NCBI RefSeq assembly: GCF_024713975.1
Contig: NC_091100.1
Coordinates: 18,558,001 to 18,622,000 of the forward strand
Source of the DNA: Paralichthys olivaceus
Taxonomy: Eukaryota > Chordata > Actinopteri > Pleuronectiformes > Paralichthyidae
Length of the DNA: 64,000 nt
Reading direction: 5' to 3'
Shown here in pieces: positions 11,647 to 24,569 of this stretch. The notes below the pieces were generated by a model. That model was given only the letters and a program-made list of their open reading frames with translations. It searched no databases and was not told the origin of the DNA. The translations under genes and the position numbers were made by a program. Within the stretch, counting starts at the first letter, position 1; each line of letters starts with the position of its first letter.

Positions 11647-13189
11647 GTTGCACCATTTTCAAAGTATTTGAAAGTGAATTCAAACTGGTGCAGCCAAACC
11701 TGACAAATACAAATCATTTCAAGTCATTCTGTAAATGTTGTGCACCACAGACTTTCCTCCTGCCGACTACAAACTAAACTGTGTCTCACAGTACCAGAAC
11801 TACTTCAGCTGATTTGAGTTTTGTTTACATTTCAAGCTGAAAAATGGGGATGAAAGACTAAATACAGCTGGAGTTCGAGCTGGAACACAAGTGGATGAGA
11901 TATTTCTGGATTAGTTCATGTTCAGTCCGTTCCTGAGAAATCATTCATAAATGTCCCTGCAGTGTGACAGACCCTGACTGGACACCCACTGTCTCTCTCT
12001 GTCGCACTCTGCTGAATCAATCACAGTGTCGCCGCTCTGACGGCAGGCTGTGTGAAATAACCCCTGCAGCTCTTCAATCACAGGATTACCACAGAAGTGT
12101 GCTGAGACTGTTCGGCCTGTGTCAGGGTGATTGTGCCTGTTCAGGAGCATGTAATGCTCACATCATGTCATGTATCTCACTCACAGATGCTGCAGCAGCA
12201 AAAACAATTATTTCATCAGCAGATCTGAGCCAATGAAAATCCGTTTTTTTGTTGAATTAGAAAAGGATTCCAAAAGTGTGTTTCTGTTAAAATCTCTGTT
12301 TCCTCTGATATTCCATGCATATTCACGTTTGATCTGGTAAAATATGCCCGACTCCAGATAATTCCCAAAAATGAATATACGCAGATATGAGCCTTTTCAC
12401 TTTTTTTGTTATTTTTAATAAAGTTGTTGTTATGACTAAACTGTAAAATACAAAGACTCATTTATATTTATTTTGTCATAAGGGTTTGATAACATATCAC
12501 CCGATACATGGTTATCACAAATATTTCAATCCCTAATACATCGTTTAGAATCTAATGGTATTAGCATCAACCCTCCAAAAATCCATATCAGTAGGGCTCT
12601 ACAGTGCATCACACTGTATATTGTAGAATAACAATCAATATGATGATTAAGAAACATTACCATGAAGTTCCCCCATTGAGTCTGAGCAGACAACATCTTT
12701 GTGTTTGTGATTTGTAAACACTTAGGGAGACAATGATCAATGTTTTCTGATTCATGCCACTCTGAAAAGTCGTGGCATTGTGGCACAGTGGCACAGTGGC
12801 GCTTCATCCACACATCCAGTTTATCTATATAAATGCATGTTAGCATGTAAACCTTAGATAATCATAACTTTTTGTTGGTATTTGCTAATAAACAAAGTAA
12901 AAGTTTGACCTAATTCTGACACTAGAGGAGAAATAAATGTTATTGTGAGTCATCTGCAGCAGGACTAGAATGTCTAGACAAAATCTAATGACAGTCCTTT
13001 CAATATTTGTCAAAACATTTCTCTGTAGAACACTACAAAGGCAACCGAGAGCCTACCTCCACCATCCTCCCACAGTCCACTTAAATTTAATCAAGACACT
13101 CCAAATTACACATTGATATCAGTTCTTTAAATGTGTCTTATTTGTTCCATGAAGATGTCTGTGATATTGCCTTAGAGATTCTAAGAAAT
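11647..13189. other. Intergenic; possible fragment of the same MITE family near 12484-12540
   Basis: Near 12484-12540 the sequence gataacatatcaccc...aatccctaata resembles the opposite strand of the 11.3 kb MITE. The rest has no gene signal. Confidence 0.45.
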
Positions 13190-13420
13190 GTCAAAAAATG
13201 TCAAAAACATCCACATCCTTCCACTTTCCAAACTTTTTGATTTGGATCTGCACCATTCTACACACTAATCGAATAAGTAAAAACATTATTTATCTTGAAT
13301 TATTTTCAGAGAAATCAACAAAAATGTCAAAAAACATGCACTGTCCTTCCACCAAGTTTCATGGTAAGCTGTCTGGTAGTTTTTGGAAAATACAAACAGA
13401 CAAACGTAGAAGAAAATGTA
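13190..13420. repeat. Interspersed repeat, LINE-tail-like
   Basis: Includes tccttccaccaagtttcatgg and atttggatctgcacc. Similar blocks occur near 33290-33570, 40385-40500, 53060-53270 and 57180-57500. They match a very common fish non-LTR-tail-like repeat. The clade is not certain. Confidence 0.5.
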
Positions 13421-15624
13421 ATCTCTCGGTGAAGTCCACTCACAGTGAGGAAGAGCCAGGGGATCATCCTCTGGAGACAAATGTCAACATTTCTTCACAA
13501 TCCAGTCCAGAGAAATCAACTAAAGTGATGAACCGACAGGCCGACAGTATCATCACTGGGGTCATCTTGTTTCAACTACACAGTTTGTTTCTGCTGCACG
13601 GATTTTTGTGGATTATGTGATGTTTAGTGTTGTTTATTTATTACTATAAAGAAAGTTTTCCAGTCTCATCACCATCGGCTCCTCAGCAGAATTCATCCAA
13701 TTAAAACTAATGAAAGCTTTGAATTCTGACAACCCTGTTTGTTCTTCTAAGTTCCTCATTACTGTTCTTAAAAGAGCTGATGTGATGAAAGCTTTACATT
13801 TTAAACTTCATAACTTCAATTTATCATTACCTCAGTATTCATTTGTCACTGTCGCTGTTCAGTTATATGCAAACAAGATGGATGGAAAGTTCGTGGACCT
13901 AATTCAGCTGTCCCTGCAGAGAGCTGAGATAATGGTTGTCCCAACAACAGGCGTCTTGACAGACAAGCGGCATGACTAAAACATTAGTTGGAAGCTGATG
14001 AAAGGCATGGAGGGGTAAGTGATATCCAAGAGGGTAAATGTTCACCTGTCTAATTATAAACACTGTGTCCACGGGCATTACTGTCTTTTACATAACAACA
14101 CACACAAACACGTGCGCTGTACCAAGAATGCATGAGTGTCCACAGCCAGACGTCCTAACATAATTTCATAAAGCTCAGGGGGACATCACCAGTCTGATAT
14201 TATGATCTCAGTGCTGTTGAGCCTGCAGATATCCTCAGTGATCTGGTTCATTCCTTCAATTTCTGACATTTCTTTGTATCTCAGAGATCAGAAATATGCC
14301 CACATGGGTTTGAGGAAGCATTCGGAGGTGAGGTCATTCAACACACAGCGTTTCTGTCCATTTATGTACAAATGAAGTGAGTCTGTCAGTTGTCTGAAGA
14401 CAGCAGGGACATCTGATCTGTGGGGATAGTGTCAAAATTGTTTGACTCATCAGACGCACATCTCTCACCCCTTTCTCCCCTCCCTCCTCCTCTTTCTCAG
14501 TTGATTCTACTGAGTAAAGTACAATATATATTGGTGATTCATGTATAATGCATCACCACAGCTCTGCTCCCTTAGGCCCATTAGCTGCACTTAGTAAAAA
14601 CCTACATAGTGATATTCCAGGCTTCTCCCTCATTCACATATTCAGAGCAGGAAACTCTTAATCCACATTTTTCCAGTCAACGGAATATATTTTTTCAGAA
14701 AAGAAAAACATACGATCGTTACAGCTTTGTCTCCAGCCACAGTTGGAGCTCTGTGAGGCTGTGCTGAAATAAATACTCACAACAGAATAACATTCTGATT
14801 TATCCAGTTTTCCTTTCACGCAACAGGACATTCTTTGGTTAGACGTGCTAAACAACAGAATAATCTCTGGAGCATTCAGGCGCAGCGTGCAGGAGCAGAA
14901 CATAACATGAATTCTGCTGTGGAGATCACATGTTTATGTTTACAGCCCATCGACACTGGCGTCGGGCTGCATCACTAGAAGCTATCGAATCTCGTTGTCT
15001 TTCAAGTTGTCTTGTGCATTCTGTACGTGTATGACAACTCTATTAACAACTCTATTTTTTGTCCATTTTTGTCACGAGGGAGTTATTCTCACACACAGCT
15101 CCTGCAGTAGTGCATGTTTGAAAGCAGCTTCACGGACATCACCATTCCACCATGTGTCACAATAATAGCACGGCCAATTTATAATATATGTCAAGCTAAT
15201 CCTATGAATTTTTCCTGTCTGTGTGTAAATAATTAAGTTTTTACTCAAACTTGTTTTTTAAATGTGCTATATTAATAATAATTATTATTAGTTGGGTAAA
15301 AAATTATTATAAAAGGATGTTACCTTGTTACTTGACGATCTTTGTTGGTGTGTTAATCTACATTATTTCTGCTGGCTATAGATTTCCTTCTTTCCAGCAC
15401 TCTCATCCATCTCTCCTCCCCCTCTTCTCCTCTTCAGTTTTATCATTCTGCTCTCTCTCCACAAGCTCATAAGATATCATTTGTCTTTAAGTGCTGTGAG
15501 AATACTAATTTACCAAAACATACATGAGTGGTACATTCTGCCACTGTGACACTCCCAAGAGAGGAGTCAAATGAAAGTTAAAGGTATAAGGACAGGAACT
15601 TGGGGAGAATGGATGAGCAGATCC
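13421..15624. other. Intergenic, no gene seen
   Basis: No supported gene or RNA; short AT-rich runs only. Confidence 0.5.
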
Positions 15625-15704
15625 TACACACACACACACACACACGCATGCACGCACGCACGCACGCACACACGCACACGCACGCACACACACACACACA
15701 CACA
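15625..15704. repeat. (CA)n with CACG interruptions
   Basis: About 80 bases of CA and CACG units. Open frames on both strands here are repeat artefacts. Confidence 0.95.
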
Positions 15705-18700
15705 ATGCAGTGAGTGGGATGGGCAGAGGCAGGAGAGGTTCAATTTTATGCTTGAAGGTAAAGGGTTAGAATATGAAGGGAGATTAGGACCATGGTAATT
15801 TGAGAGCGAGCACTGCAGGAGGAATGGCTGAGTGTATGGGGAAAGAGATGTAGCAGAGGATATAGAGACGGTTAATGTAGAGTATAAAGAAATAAAGAGA
15901 AGGGGAGGAAGAAAGAGCAGGATAACAAAGAGTGTCTTTAAATGACTCTCTTATCGGACGAGGTGTAAAAAACTATGGGCTATATTATTGCCACTGATGG
16001 GTGAAGAGGGTGAGATAAGAGATTCAAATGCTGGCCAAGGGACACTAAAAGTCAGAGTGGGGAAAAGGGGGGGTGTTGGGGTGAGGGATGACGCAGGGAC
16101 ACAATTAAATGTGATGGACCAATTCATGGTTTTCAATTTCACTGTCATACAGAAAGAGTCACAGAGCAGCAAGTAGATTATAGTGAACTCAGTCACACAG
16201 GCACTGCAGACAAACACTATGTTGGACAGTATGGATGAGCTAAGGCAATTCAAGTCAAATTGCTGTCTGATTAAAAGCTGTGAGTTAGTGAACCTCCTTT
16301 CTTTGGTTCAGACCTTCAGACTTTTCAGTTCCAAAATAACAGATATGAAAGGTGCCTAGATCAAGCTCCTGGCCAACGGACCAAAATTTTGTCAGACACC
16401 ATAATGTTTGAACAACAAGGATGTTCATTTTGCATATAAAGATATAACAGTGGCAACGAAATTGACAAAGTGAACCGGTTTATTCTTTTTTTAAGTACTT
16501 ATACAATTCACAACAAGCTGAAGTCAGATGCACGCTTGTCTACAAACTGATACAAACACACAGCTCACAAATTATGACAACAGGACGTACATATGTCGTC
16601 TTTACTCCGCTCCTTAAATTCCAATGTGAAACCAAAACTAATAGGATCAAAAGTACATAATGTAACTAAGGCGTGAACCATGGTTCAGAGCAAGGTCGGG
16701 TCTTTCAGTTGCGAAATCTCCTGTAACTCCATGTTAATTTGAAAAGCTCATGCATTAGAAAATGTTACATGACACACAGTAACAACACCAGCTGTATGTG
16801 CCAGTGTAAAGGGATGTGCCATTTATGTGGTGAAGCAGACAGGGGCAGTGGAGGTTGTGTGGGACAGACCTCCACTTACTGCAGTCCGACTTAATAACCC
16901 TAACCAAGATCTTTCCCACTGTTGTAGATGTCAATGTCACAGACACAGGTTGTCGTTACTTTATTGATTTGCTGCCAGTCTTCTTGTCTCAGGACAGACC
17001 AGACAAGAGGTCATAGCATTGTAGGTAATACGCTTAAAGGGCTGGAGAGGATTGACCGACAAGCGAAGTCAATGCAGAAGGTCAGTTGACTCTTCTGGGA
17101 CTCAGGTGACGCCTGTTAGGCTCAACCGTCCGTTTAAATTTAAAACAAGCCTTAAGGCCACATAATGTTTCTCAGCTACACATCAGAGTCTCTAGCGCTG
17201 TTTGTTACAATACAGCAGCTGAAATACGCCAACTCCCCTACACCACATCCACATTCAAAATCAGACTTTAATTTCATAAAAACACAATCATTGATACCAG
17301 TTTCATCATAACCCTCCCCAGTGGGTTTTTTTTTTGTGCTGTAAACTAATTAAGTCACACTGATGAAAACATAACCTCATTGGAGGTCATTTTTACTCCC
17401 TTATACTGGTAATGGCCCCCATGAATCCATGTCGTGCTCTATCCTTCCTTCTTCACCGGCCCATTAGCAGCTAGTTTTATTCAGCTTTTTATTTTCTATT
17501 TCATTGTCTATTTTATTCTATTTCATACTTTTACCTCTTCCCTTGACTACACAACAAAATGTACCCGGCCTAGGATCAATAAAACTTATTGTAAAAAGTG
17601 AGAACTGAAATTGTAATAAATGTGGCATCAATACAAATCACCCGAGTGACCAAAATGAGTAAACTTGACTTCAATGTGCGCACGTCATACTGCTCAGGAG
17701 ATGGAGATCTTGATACACCATCAGTGAAAGAGTGCATGAGTGATAAAGAAACATTGTATGAAAGTGTGTGCAAATGGAGGAATGGGACTCATAGTGTCAA
17801 ATACCTTGAGCGGCCATTAGGACTAGAGAGCAACATATGAATGGAGTCCTTTTAACATTTCAATTCCTTTGATTTTTTGAATGTGGCGTGTATGAATGCT
17901 ATTTTCTCATTGTGCACAGTGAAAACGAAAGAGCTGGAAAAGAGTGCTTTTGCGAGATTTCATAAAACAAGAAATGAAGTGTACTGAATCCATGGAAAAA
18001 TAATGTCACTTTATGTATTACATTGTCTGCAGGGTTTTTTTGTTTCTGTGGTTGTCAGTACACGTTTAGCATCAGGTCAGACTTGCTTAGTATTGCTTAT
18101 TGCTTCTTCTCTTAGAAACATACATTAACATGCAAACATCATCATAATCCCTGCATGTGATCCCTAATGAGCTGTTACGAGTGAAAAGGTTTGACTTTCC
18201 ATGCTACCCATATGACAGCACAAGGACAGCGCTCGTCTAACCTGTAACCAGTGTTTCCATAGCAAAAGCAATTTAATCAATTTAAATGAAATGGTTTTAA
18301 ATTGAATTTCAGACATGTAAAGGACGTATAGCGTCACGTCCTGCAGCCCTGCATTCAGCTCCTGGTTTAATTAGTCACAGGGGGCTCTTATGTTGATGAC
18401 ATCAGCAACAGAGATGAGGAGAATAGTTAATGTAATGTATCACTGAAGGATCAAATGTCTGCGTTTAATCATCCTGCGCCACTCTGCTCTTAATGTGCTC
18501 GAAAGGTGTGCGTGTGTGTTCACATGTGACCGTGTATATTTAAGTGTGAGTGTGTGCGTCAACATACGTCAGAAACCAGTCTGGGCCAATGTTGATTAAA
18601 TAAACAATTGTGTTTATAGAGCAGACCCTCTCTTAACACACATGCATAACAAAAAAATACACCCACATGCAGACGTGGTGCACCCTTGAACATGCTACGC

Positions 18701-20303
18701 CATTTTGTTCTTGTCACTCCTTATAGAGAACTGAACCGTGTGGCCTGTTATTGATGTTAATGATGCAGGTGCTGAGGATCATTTGAGTTTCGCTTTTCAC
18801 TGGACAGAAACAGGAAAAATTCACAAAACAACCTGACACAAAAAAAGAGAGAGTTTTTTAAGTTCAAGTTCAAGAGAAGAAATTTTAAAGAAAGTAAATT
18901 TAAACAAGTAAAAGAGCTCAAGATAGAAAATCAAATACAATACAATATACATGAGGATGCAAAATCAGAAAAACAATTCCTACCCAGCTCACTGATGAAA
19001 TTTACAGTAAGTAAGTTAACATGGACACCAACATTCTGATATTAACTCGATTAAGGAAATAGTCTGAATATGACAAACAAACAGCATCTTCTGATGATCT
19101 TAACCCAAATAAGATCAAACAATAATCAAATTAAGACGTGGATTATTCTGATTTATAATGTAGAGATGTTTACTTCTTAATTTCATTATTCACATCATTT
19201 TGTGACACCGACATATGTTAGATACCAACTGCTTTACATCACATTTCCTGGTTGTAAACAAGATGGAAAAATATAAGAGGAGTTTTTGCTTTTTTCAAAA
19301 CTAGAAAGAAAAAAAATCCAAAATGGTACACGGCATCAAACTATTTCAGGTTGGGGTTTTAAAACTGGCGGGATAACATTGGACCCAATGGCGTAGTGGA
19401 TGTATAGACTATGCTCTGTAAAAAGTAAAGAGAATACCAATGGAATGTTATATTCTCATGTACCGTAATCCAAATAATATTCGGAATAAATTTGATAACT
19501 AAACACCTGTGTTCGAACATGGTCAGTGTTTATGTCGAGTTTACGGCCTCAGACAGAGAACAGGTGGAAAATGTAAACATTTGTACCTGACATGGAGCAG
19601 CACTTCTGATGCAACAACAAAATCAGAGTAACTTCGACAGAGTTTCAATGAGGGTGTGTGCCATGTGTGATGGTTTGTGCAGGATAGAGTGACTGATGTG
19701 AGACTCACCTTGTACCTCAACTCCCCCTGATGAATAATTAACACAATGATCAAATAGAGAAGTCTACAAAAGAAAACATACATGATATATGCAAGACAGG
19801 CTTTTACATAAAACTCCTCTCTCCCCGAGCGCGTGAACAAGGGTCTGAAACTTTTAAGTCCCCATCAAAAGACAAACAAAGTGTCCTGTCAGCGTTATAC
19901 GTGACCTTTTTTTGTAATTTCATTCATTTTGGCTTGATGGACCTGTGAGTGGTTCCACACAGAAAAAGAGGAACTGCGCAGTGGATTGTGTGACACATTG
20001 TCCTGCTGTTTCCCTCCAACTAAATGGCCGTGTTACACATTGAATCCACTAATCTGAATTAATCCCTGCAGATTAATTATCACGTGCTGTTTTCGTCTTT
20101 TTTGTGTTTTCTGGGGATGTGGTGAGAGGAGTGTGAGCCTGCTCCGGTATCAAAGGTTGGACTTGGTGTATTATAGTACTAATTATAGAACCAGTAGTAG
20201 TTTAGTAACAGACCGAACCTTTTTTTGTTTTGTGTGATACTGATATCAAGACACTGAGAGTGATAATTGGCTGTTGAGTACTTAATGCCAGTGTGTATGT
20301 GTG
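15705..20303. other. Intergenic, no gene seen
   Basis: A 4.6 kb stretch without recognisable exons. A tail of the ggatcaataaaactta type near 17573 suggests an old retroelement end. The area 16445-16790 has weak LTR-like character but no firm boundaries. Confidence 0.45.
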
Positions 20304-20470
20304 TGTGTGTTTATATCTTTGTGAGGACCATTTTAGGTATAGACACTACATAGTGTGAACATTTTGGCAGGTTCTCAATTTTTCAATAGGCTGTTTGAAA
20401 GTCATGACTCATTTTTACAGTTTGAGTCAGGTTTAGGTTATGGTGACATATTGCTCAAATAATAGCTCGT
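20304..20470. repeat. CA-associated dispersed repeat, fragment
   Basis: Starts in a short TG run and continues with atctttgtgaggacca and ttaggttatggt, which also occur in the copies at 23.8, 24.3, 43.6 and 49.6 kb. Truncated. Confidence 0.5.
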
Positions 20471-20700
20471 CTCTTTCACATGTGAGCAGTTGCATCATTG
20501 TAAAATGCAGAATTTAACTACACATCAGCTGTAAAGCTGCAAAGACAACAGAGATAGCAAAGCTTGTGGGGGTCTTCTGGAAGTTTGATTGGAGCCTGAC
20601 AAGATCCAATCAGCAAGCGGTTGTAAGTGTCTATTATCTGGGAAGAGGGAATGAATTATGCCAATGACTCACTAAGACAGAAGTACAAAAAAAGAAAGTG

Positions 20701-20704
<4 letters not shown>

Positions 20705-20743
<39 letters not shown>
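20705..20743. repeat. (GT)n microsatellite
   Basis: About 19 GT units. Confidence 0.95.
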
Positions 20744-20747
<4 letters not shown>

Positions 20748-22634
20748 TCTTCTGAAGTTTATAGTTTAGCGACTGGGACTGGTTCATCCAGGCTTAAAGG
20801 AGCAAGACACAAAGGGCAGAAAACAACTTCCTGCTTCTTATGGCACTGCGTTACTTTACATTTCATTTGTTTATTGATTCATTCAAACAAAAAGTTGTGT
20901 AACTCCAGGTAAAGCAATTTAAGTTTTAATTGAACTTTCCACTTCAACAACAACAACATCTTTATTATAAACAGTTTCCTGGCTGACACTGGAGTTAATG
21001 CATTCATTAGTTAAAGTGTTGTCTCCTCATCCGTGGGACTAAATGATGCTCTGTGCTCGTAATAAACTCGGCCGTCTGTGGTCAGTACTCCAGCAGCGAA
21101 TCATCGTCTAAATATTATCAGAATCGTTTTGCTTGGACAGAGCATGGCTGCAGGTTCGCCTTCCACCATCTGCTGATGTTAGCACATTCTACAAGAGGGC
21201 ATTCAAATGTTACATCTACCCAGTGGTGTTTTTGTATAAGCAAACATTCAATTTCTCACCACAACACAATGGCTTTTCCCAAGTAGTCCCTATAACTTTA
21301 TATATGAACTACATTATTCTTTTTAAGTGACCTGATTCTGGCTGTGTAAATGTGTCCACTGTATATTCACTTAAAAAAATCCACATTAATAAAAGAAATG
21401 TCCAGAGTATGTATGCTGCTTTCCGCTAACAATCCCACAATGCAATGCTACATTTTAATTAGAGAAACCTTGTGGACTCATCTGGCTGTAAACGGTGTTC
21501 AGTGAACAGACGACAGAGTCATGGCCCTGATATCTGCTGTCGACACCAAAAGACCCAAATTATTGGCCGTTGCACCCTGAGGCTGATTCTGTGTCAGACG
21601 AAGACGATGGGCTCCGAGATCTATGTTGATGTAACTTGAAGTTAAGATTTTCTCCCTCTAGTAATACTTGCAAATCAGTGGAACAAACACACGGTGCATC
21701 GCCAAGCATCAAATCTTTTGGGCGTGATCACTGAGGCCGACACACTCTTCTGATCACGCACACAGAAGTGCAGAAGAACAGATGCTTCTCTCAACAGTTT
21801 TCATGCTTTGACACTGATGAATAGAAGAGCAGCAAATCCTGAGAAATGACTGTGTTACTCAACACTGCAGGTTAACATAGAGACAGGACAGAGCAGGACA
21901 TAATACTACTCGCACATGTAGGCAACTGAATCTGAATGTTCAGCTTCACATTAATACCTCAGCCTAATGGTGTATCTGATTCTCACTGAGCAGGAAGAAC
22001 CTTCCAGAAGTAAAAGAGATTCCAATACTTAAATGGACCCAGAGTCATGGGGAAAGCTGTCAATTCCCACAGGGGCTTCAACAGACTCCATCCATCCTGC
22101 TGAATGAGACTTGTCCAGTGTGGTTTCACAACAACCCTCCGTCTTTGTCTGTTTATTGATTAGAAGAAAAAAAAAACTTGAGATTTTGAAAACAGTGATC
22201 GTGTCAGGAGGAAGAAGTTAATGGAAAAAAGACATTAGCTTACGTTGCCTGCTTTCATGTTTGAAGACCAGCATCTGTGAATCAATATCTCTCCCTTTGT
22301 AAATGTTTCCTATATGTGAGGCCAGACCATCCGGAGCAGAAAAAAATCAAATCTCAGCAATCATACCATTACAAAAAGAGTGGTCTGATGTCTCGGGCGG
22401 GACAACTTAGGATATTACTTAGAGCGTGGAAGAAAATGCAGAGAGGGCAAAAGGACAGGGAGGAGAGAAACAGAGAAATGGTTTTACAGAAATCGAGAGT
22501 CAAGCGAACATTTTTGTGACCTGAGACAAGACTGTAAAGCAGATGAACTGGATCACATCAGCTCCTCTCATTCACTTTTGAAGCAGAAGACAATTTGCCA
22601 ACATTTGTAAAGACAACAGATTTCTGCAGCTGAC
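20744..22634. other. Intergenic, no gene seen
   Basis: No recognisable coding exon. The lysine/arginine-rich open stretch near 22277-22519 lacks motifs and splice context. Confidence 0.5.
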
Positions 22635-22975
22635 CAGGGGCGGATTCAGAGGCTGTGTCAGGGGGCACTGAGCCCAAACTAAATCTAATTGGCCTCTGAA
22701 GTGCCCCTGCACAGCCAGTATCCTATACAAAAACTAGCCACTTATAACAATACTAACATTATATATGAATTTATGTTTTTTTTTAATGCACTTGAACAAG
22801 GAGCAATTTTCCAAATACATTCAATGATGTTACTTTAAACTAAGCAGTAAACAAGGAATGACTTCAATTTGCAATTTAAGTTGTGCACAGATGTTGGACA
22901 TATAATTGGCCCCTCTGTGTAAATCGTGGTCACTTTCTGGCCTCTGATTTAGAAAAATCCTTATTTGCTTATTTT
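22635..22975 (+). mobile_element. hAT-like non-autonomous element
   Basis: Opens with CAGGGGCGGATTCAG, a typical hAT terminal motif. Interior blocks such as cttgaacaaggagcaatttt, ttccaaatacatt and tgttggacatataattggccc are shared with 40455-40798, whose right end TAGATCCTCCACTG is the inverted counterpart of this left end. No coding capacity. The right end of this copy is unclear. Confidence 0.55.
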
Positions 22976-23799
22976 TACGCAATAATAATTCTCTCACACA
23001 GCATCCAAGCTGGTATCATGTGGGTTTTATTTCATATTGATGTATTAGCAGTCTTGGTCATTATCTAAGAGATGATTAACACATGCACACTGTAATCCTT
23101 TATAATCCCTTATATGGATACAACAGTAATGTATGTCTGATGTGGCCACTACAGGCTCCTGCAGACTCACTGTTAATGAACACAGCTGCACTCTCAGCGC
23201 CTGAAGGCAGACTACAGGGAAAATGTTTGCAGCTGTAATACACAATGATAACTCTTCTCTGCAGATGTCACTGGCAGACAGCACAACAACAGCAGCCCAA
23301 CATGGTCCTGTTTGACGAGGGGACAAGATATTTGTTCCACAATCCCGGGACAAACGGCGCGTTTTATGACATGATGCAGGAAATAATCATTCAGCAGTCA
23401 CATATCGCTATGCAATAGCCAGAACTTCTGCGGCACTATCACTACACCCACACCTCAACGCTTCATTTGAGGCCAGAAAATATTCCAAAGTGCTGCAATA
23501 AAGAGCCTGCATTTGTTCTTTCATGGCTTTGCAGAAAAAACTAAAAATTAAGAGTTTTTATATTCACCAGCAGAGAATAGCTGGATTTATAGCTTCATTC
23601 CCTCTAGTGTCGCATCATGCGTCAACCATAAAAAAACTGCAACATTGTAATCATGACTTCAGATAAGGTCACTTGTTGACTTCAGTTTGTAGCAGATTGA
23701 CACACTTTCATAGCTGAGGAAAAAGGAGGTAGTCTCCATCTTAACTCAGTTCTCCAGTTCCTTCATCATGTACCAACCCTGAACACACCTTTCGGCTGA
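22976..23799. other. Intergenic, no gene seen
   Basis: A 102-codon open stretch on the minus strand (23045-23353) shows no motif and no exon context. Confidence 0.5.
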
Positions 23800-24064
23800 G
23801 ACACACACACACACATGCAGTTATTCTTGTTAGGACTTTGCATTGACTGCCATTCATGGTGGAAAACTTAACAAAAACCTTAAACTGGCAATTCATACTC
23901 TTAACCTAACCACAATTCACATCCTACCACAAATCTTAGAAATATATGTTTTGCCTCATTAAGAGCGGGCTTTGGTCCTCATGAGGTTGACTGGTCGTGA
24001 AAAGGTCAGTAATTATACTGCAAAAGGTCCTGAAGGGGTGACAAAAACGGGTATGTACACACAG

Positions 24065-24098
<34 letters not shown>

Positions 24099-24100
24099 GT
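23800..24100. repeat. CA-associated dispersed repeat, copy
   Basis: Runs from ttcttgttaggactttgcat, through a degenerate region with cttaacctaaccac, ggctttggtcctcatgagg and ctgcaaaaggtcctgaa, into a (CA)n tract at 24071-24098. The same order of blocks is found at 24325-24565 and 49640-50270. Confidence 0.65.
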
Positions 24101-24324
24101 CTCCAACATCAGAGAACAATACATTGGTTTCCCGGACGCTTAATCTAACCGTTTCCATAGTTACTACTTGCCTAAAACATGTCTTCATCTTAGAATATTT
24201 TGATGGGGACTTGTCTCTTGGCTTGTCCCCATAAGGAAAACTATTGACAAAGACAAAGTGAGATCCAGGTCTCCACTGCATGAGCAATACCTGCACCACA
24301 TACTCTCACACAGTGACAAGTATA

Positions 24325-24533
24325 GGTTTGTGTAGGTATTCTTGTTAGGACATTGCATTGACTTCCAGCCAAACTAAAACCATGATTAATTCATAGCTAA
24401 TCTTAACCTGACCACTAAATTATTATAAACTCATTAGGACCAGGCTTTGTCCCCATGAGGTGTACTGGTCTGGTCCTGACAAGGCTTTTCGATACTGGAA
24501 AAGGTCCTGACGAGGTTACAAACACAATTAGGC

Positions 24534-24565
<32 letters not shown>
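24325..24565. repeat. CA-associated dispersed repeat, copy
   Basis: Blocks ttcttgttaggacattgcat, ggaccaggctttgtcccc, ctggaaaaggtcctgacg and a terminal (CA)n at about 24534-24565. The segment between this and the previous copy (24101-24320) also holds degenerate blocks (gtccccataagg), so this is a small cluster. Confidence 0.65.

Positions 24566-24569
<4 letters not shown>

Noticed and set aside
16445..16790. Possible solo LTR on the minus strand
   Set aside because: It has an AATAAA-like site and a TG start, but no CA end and no target duplication could be found.
23045..23353. 102-codon open frame on minus
   Set aside because: No motif, no exon context and composition like the surrounding non-coding DNA.
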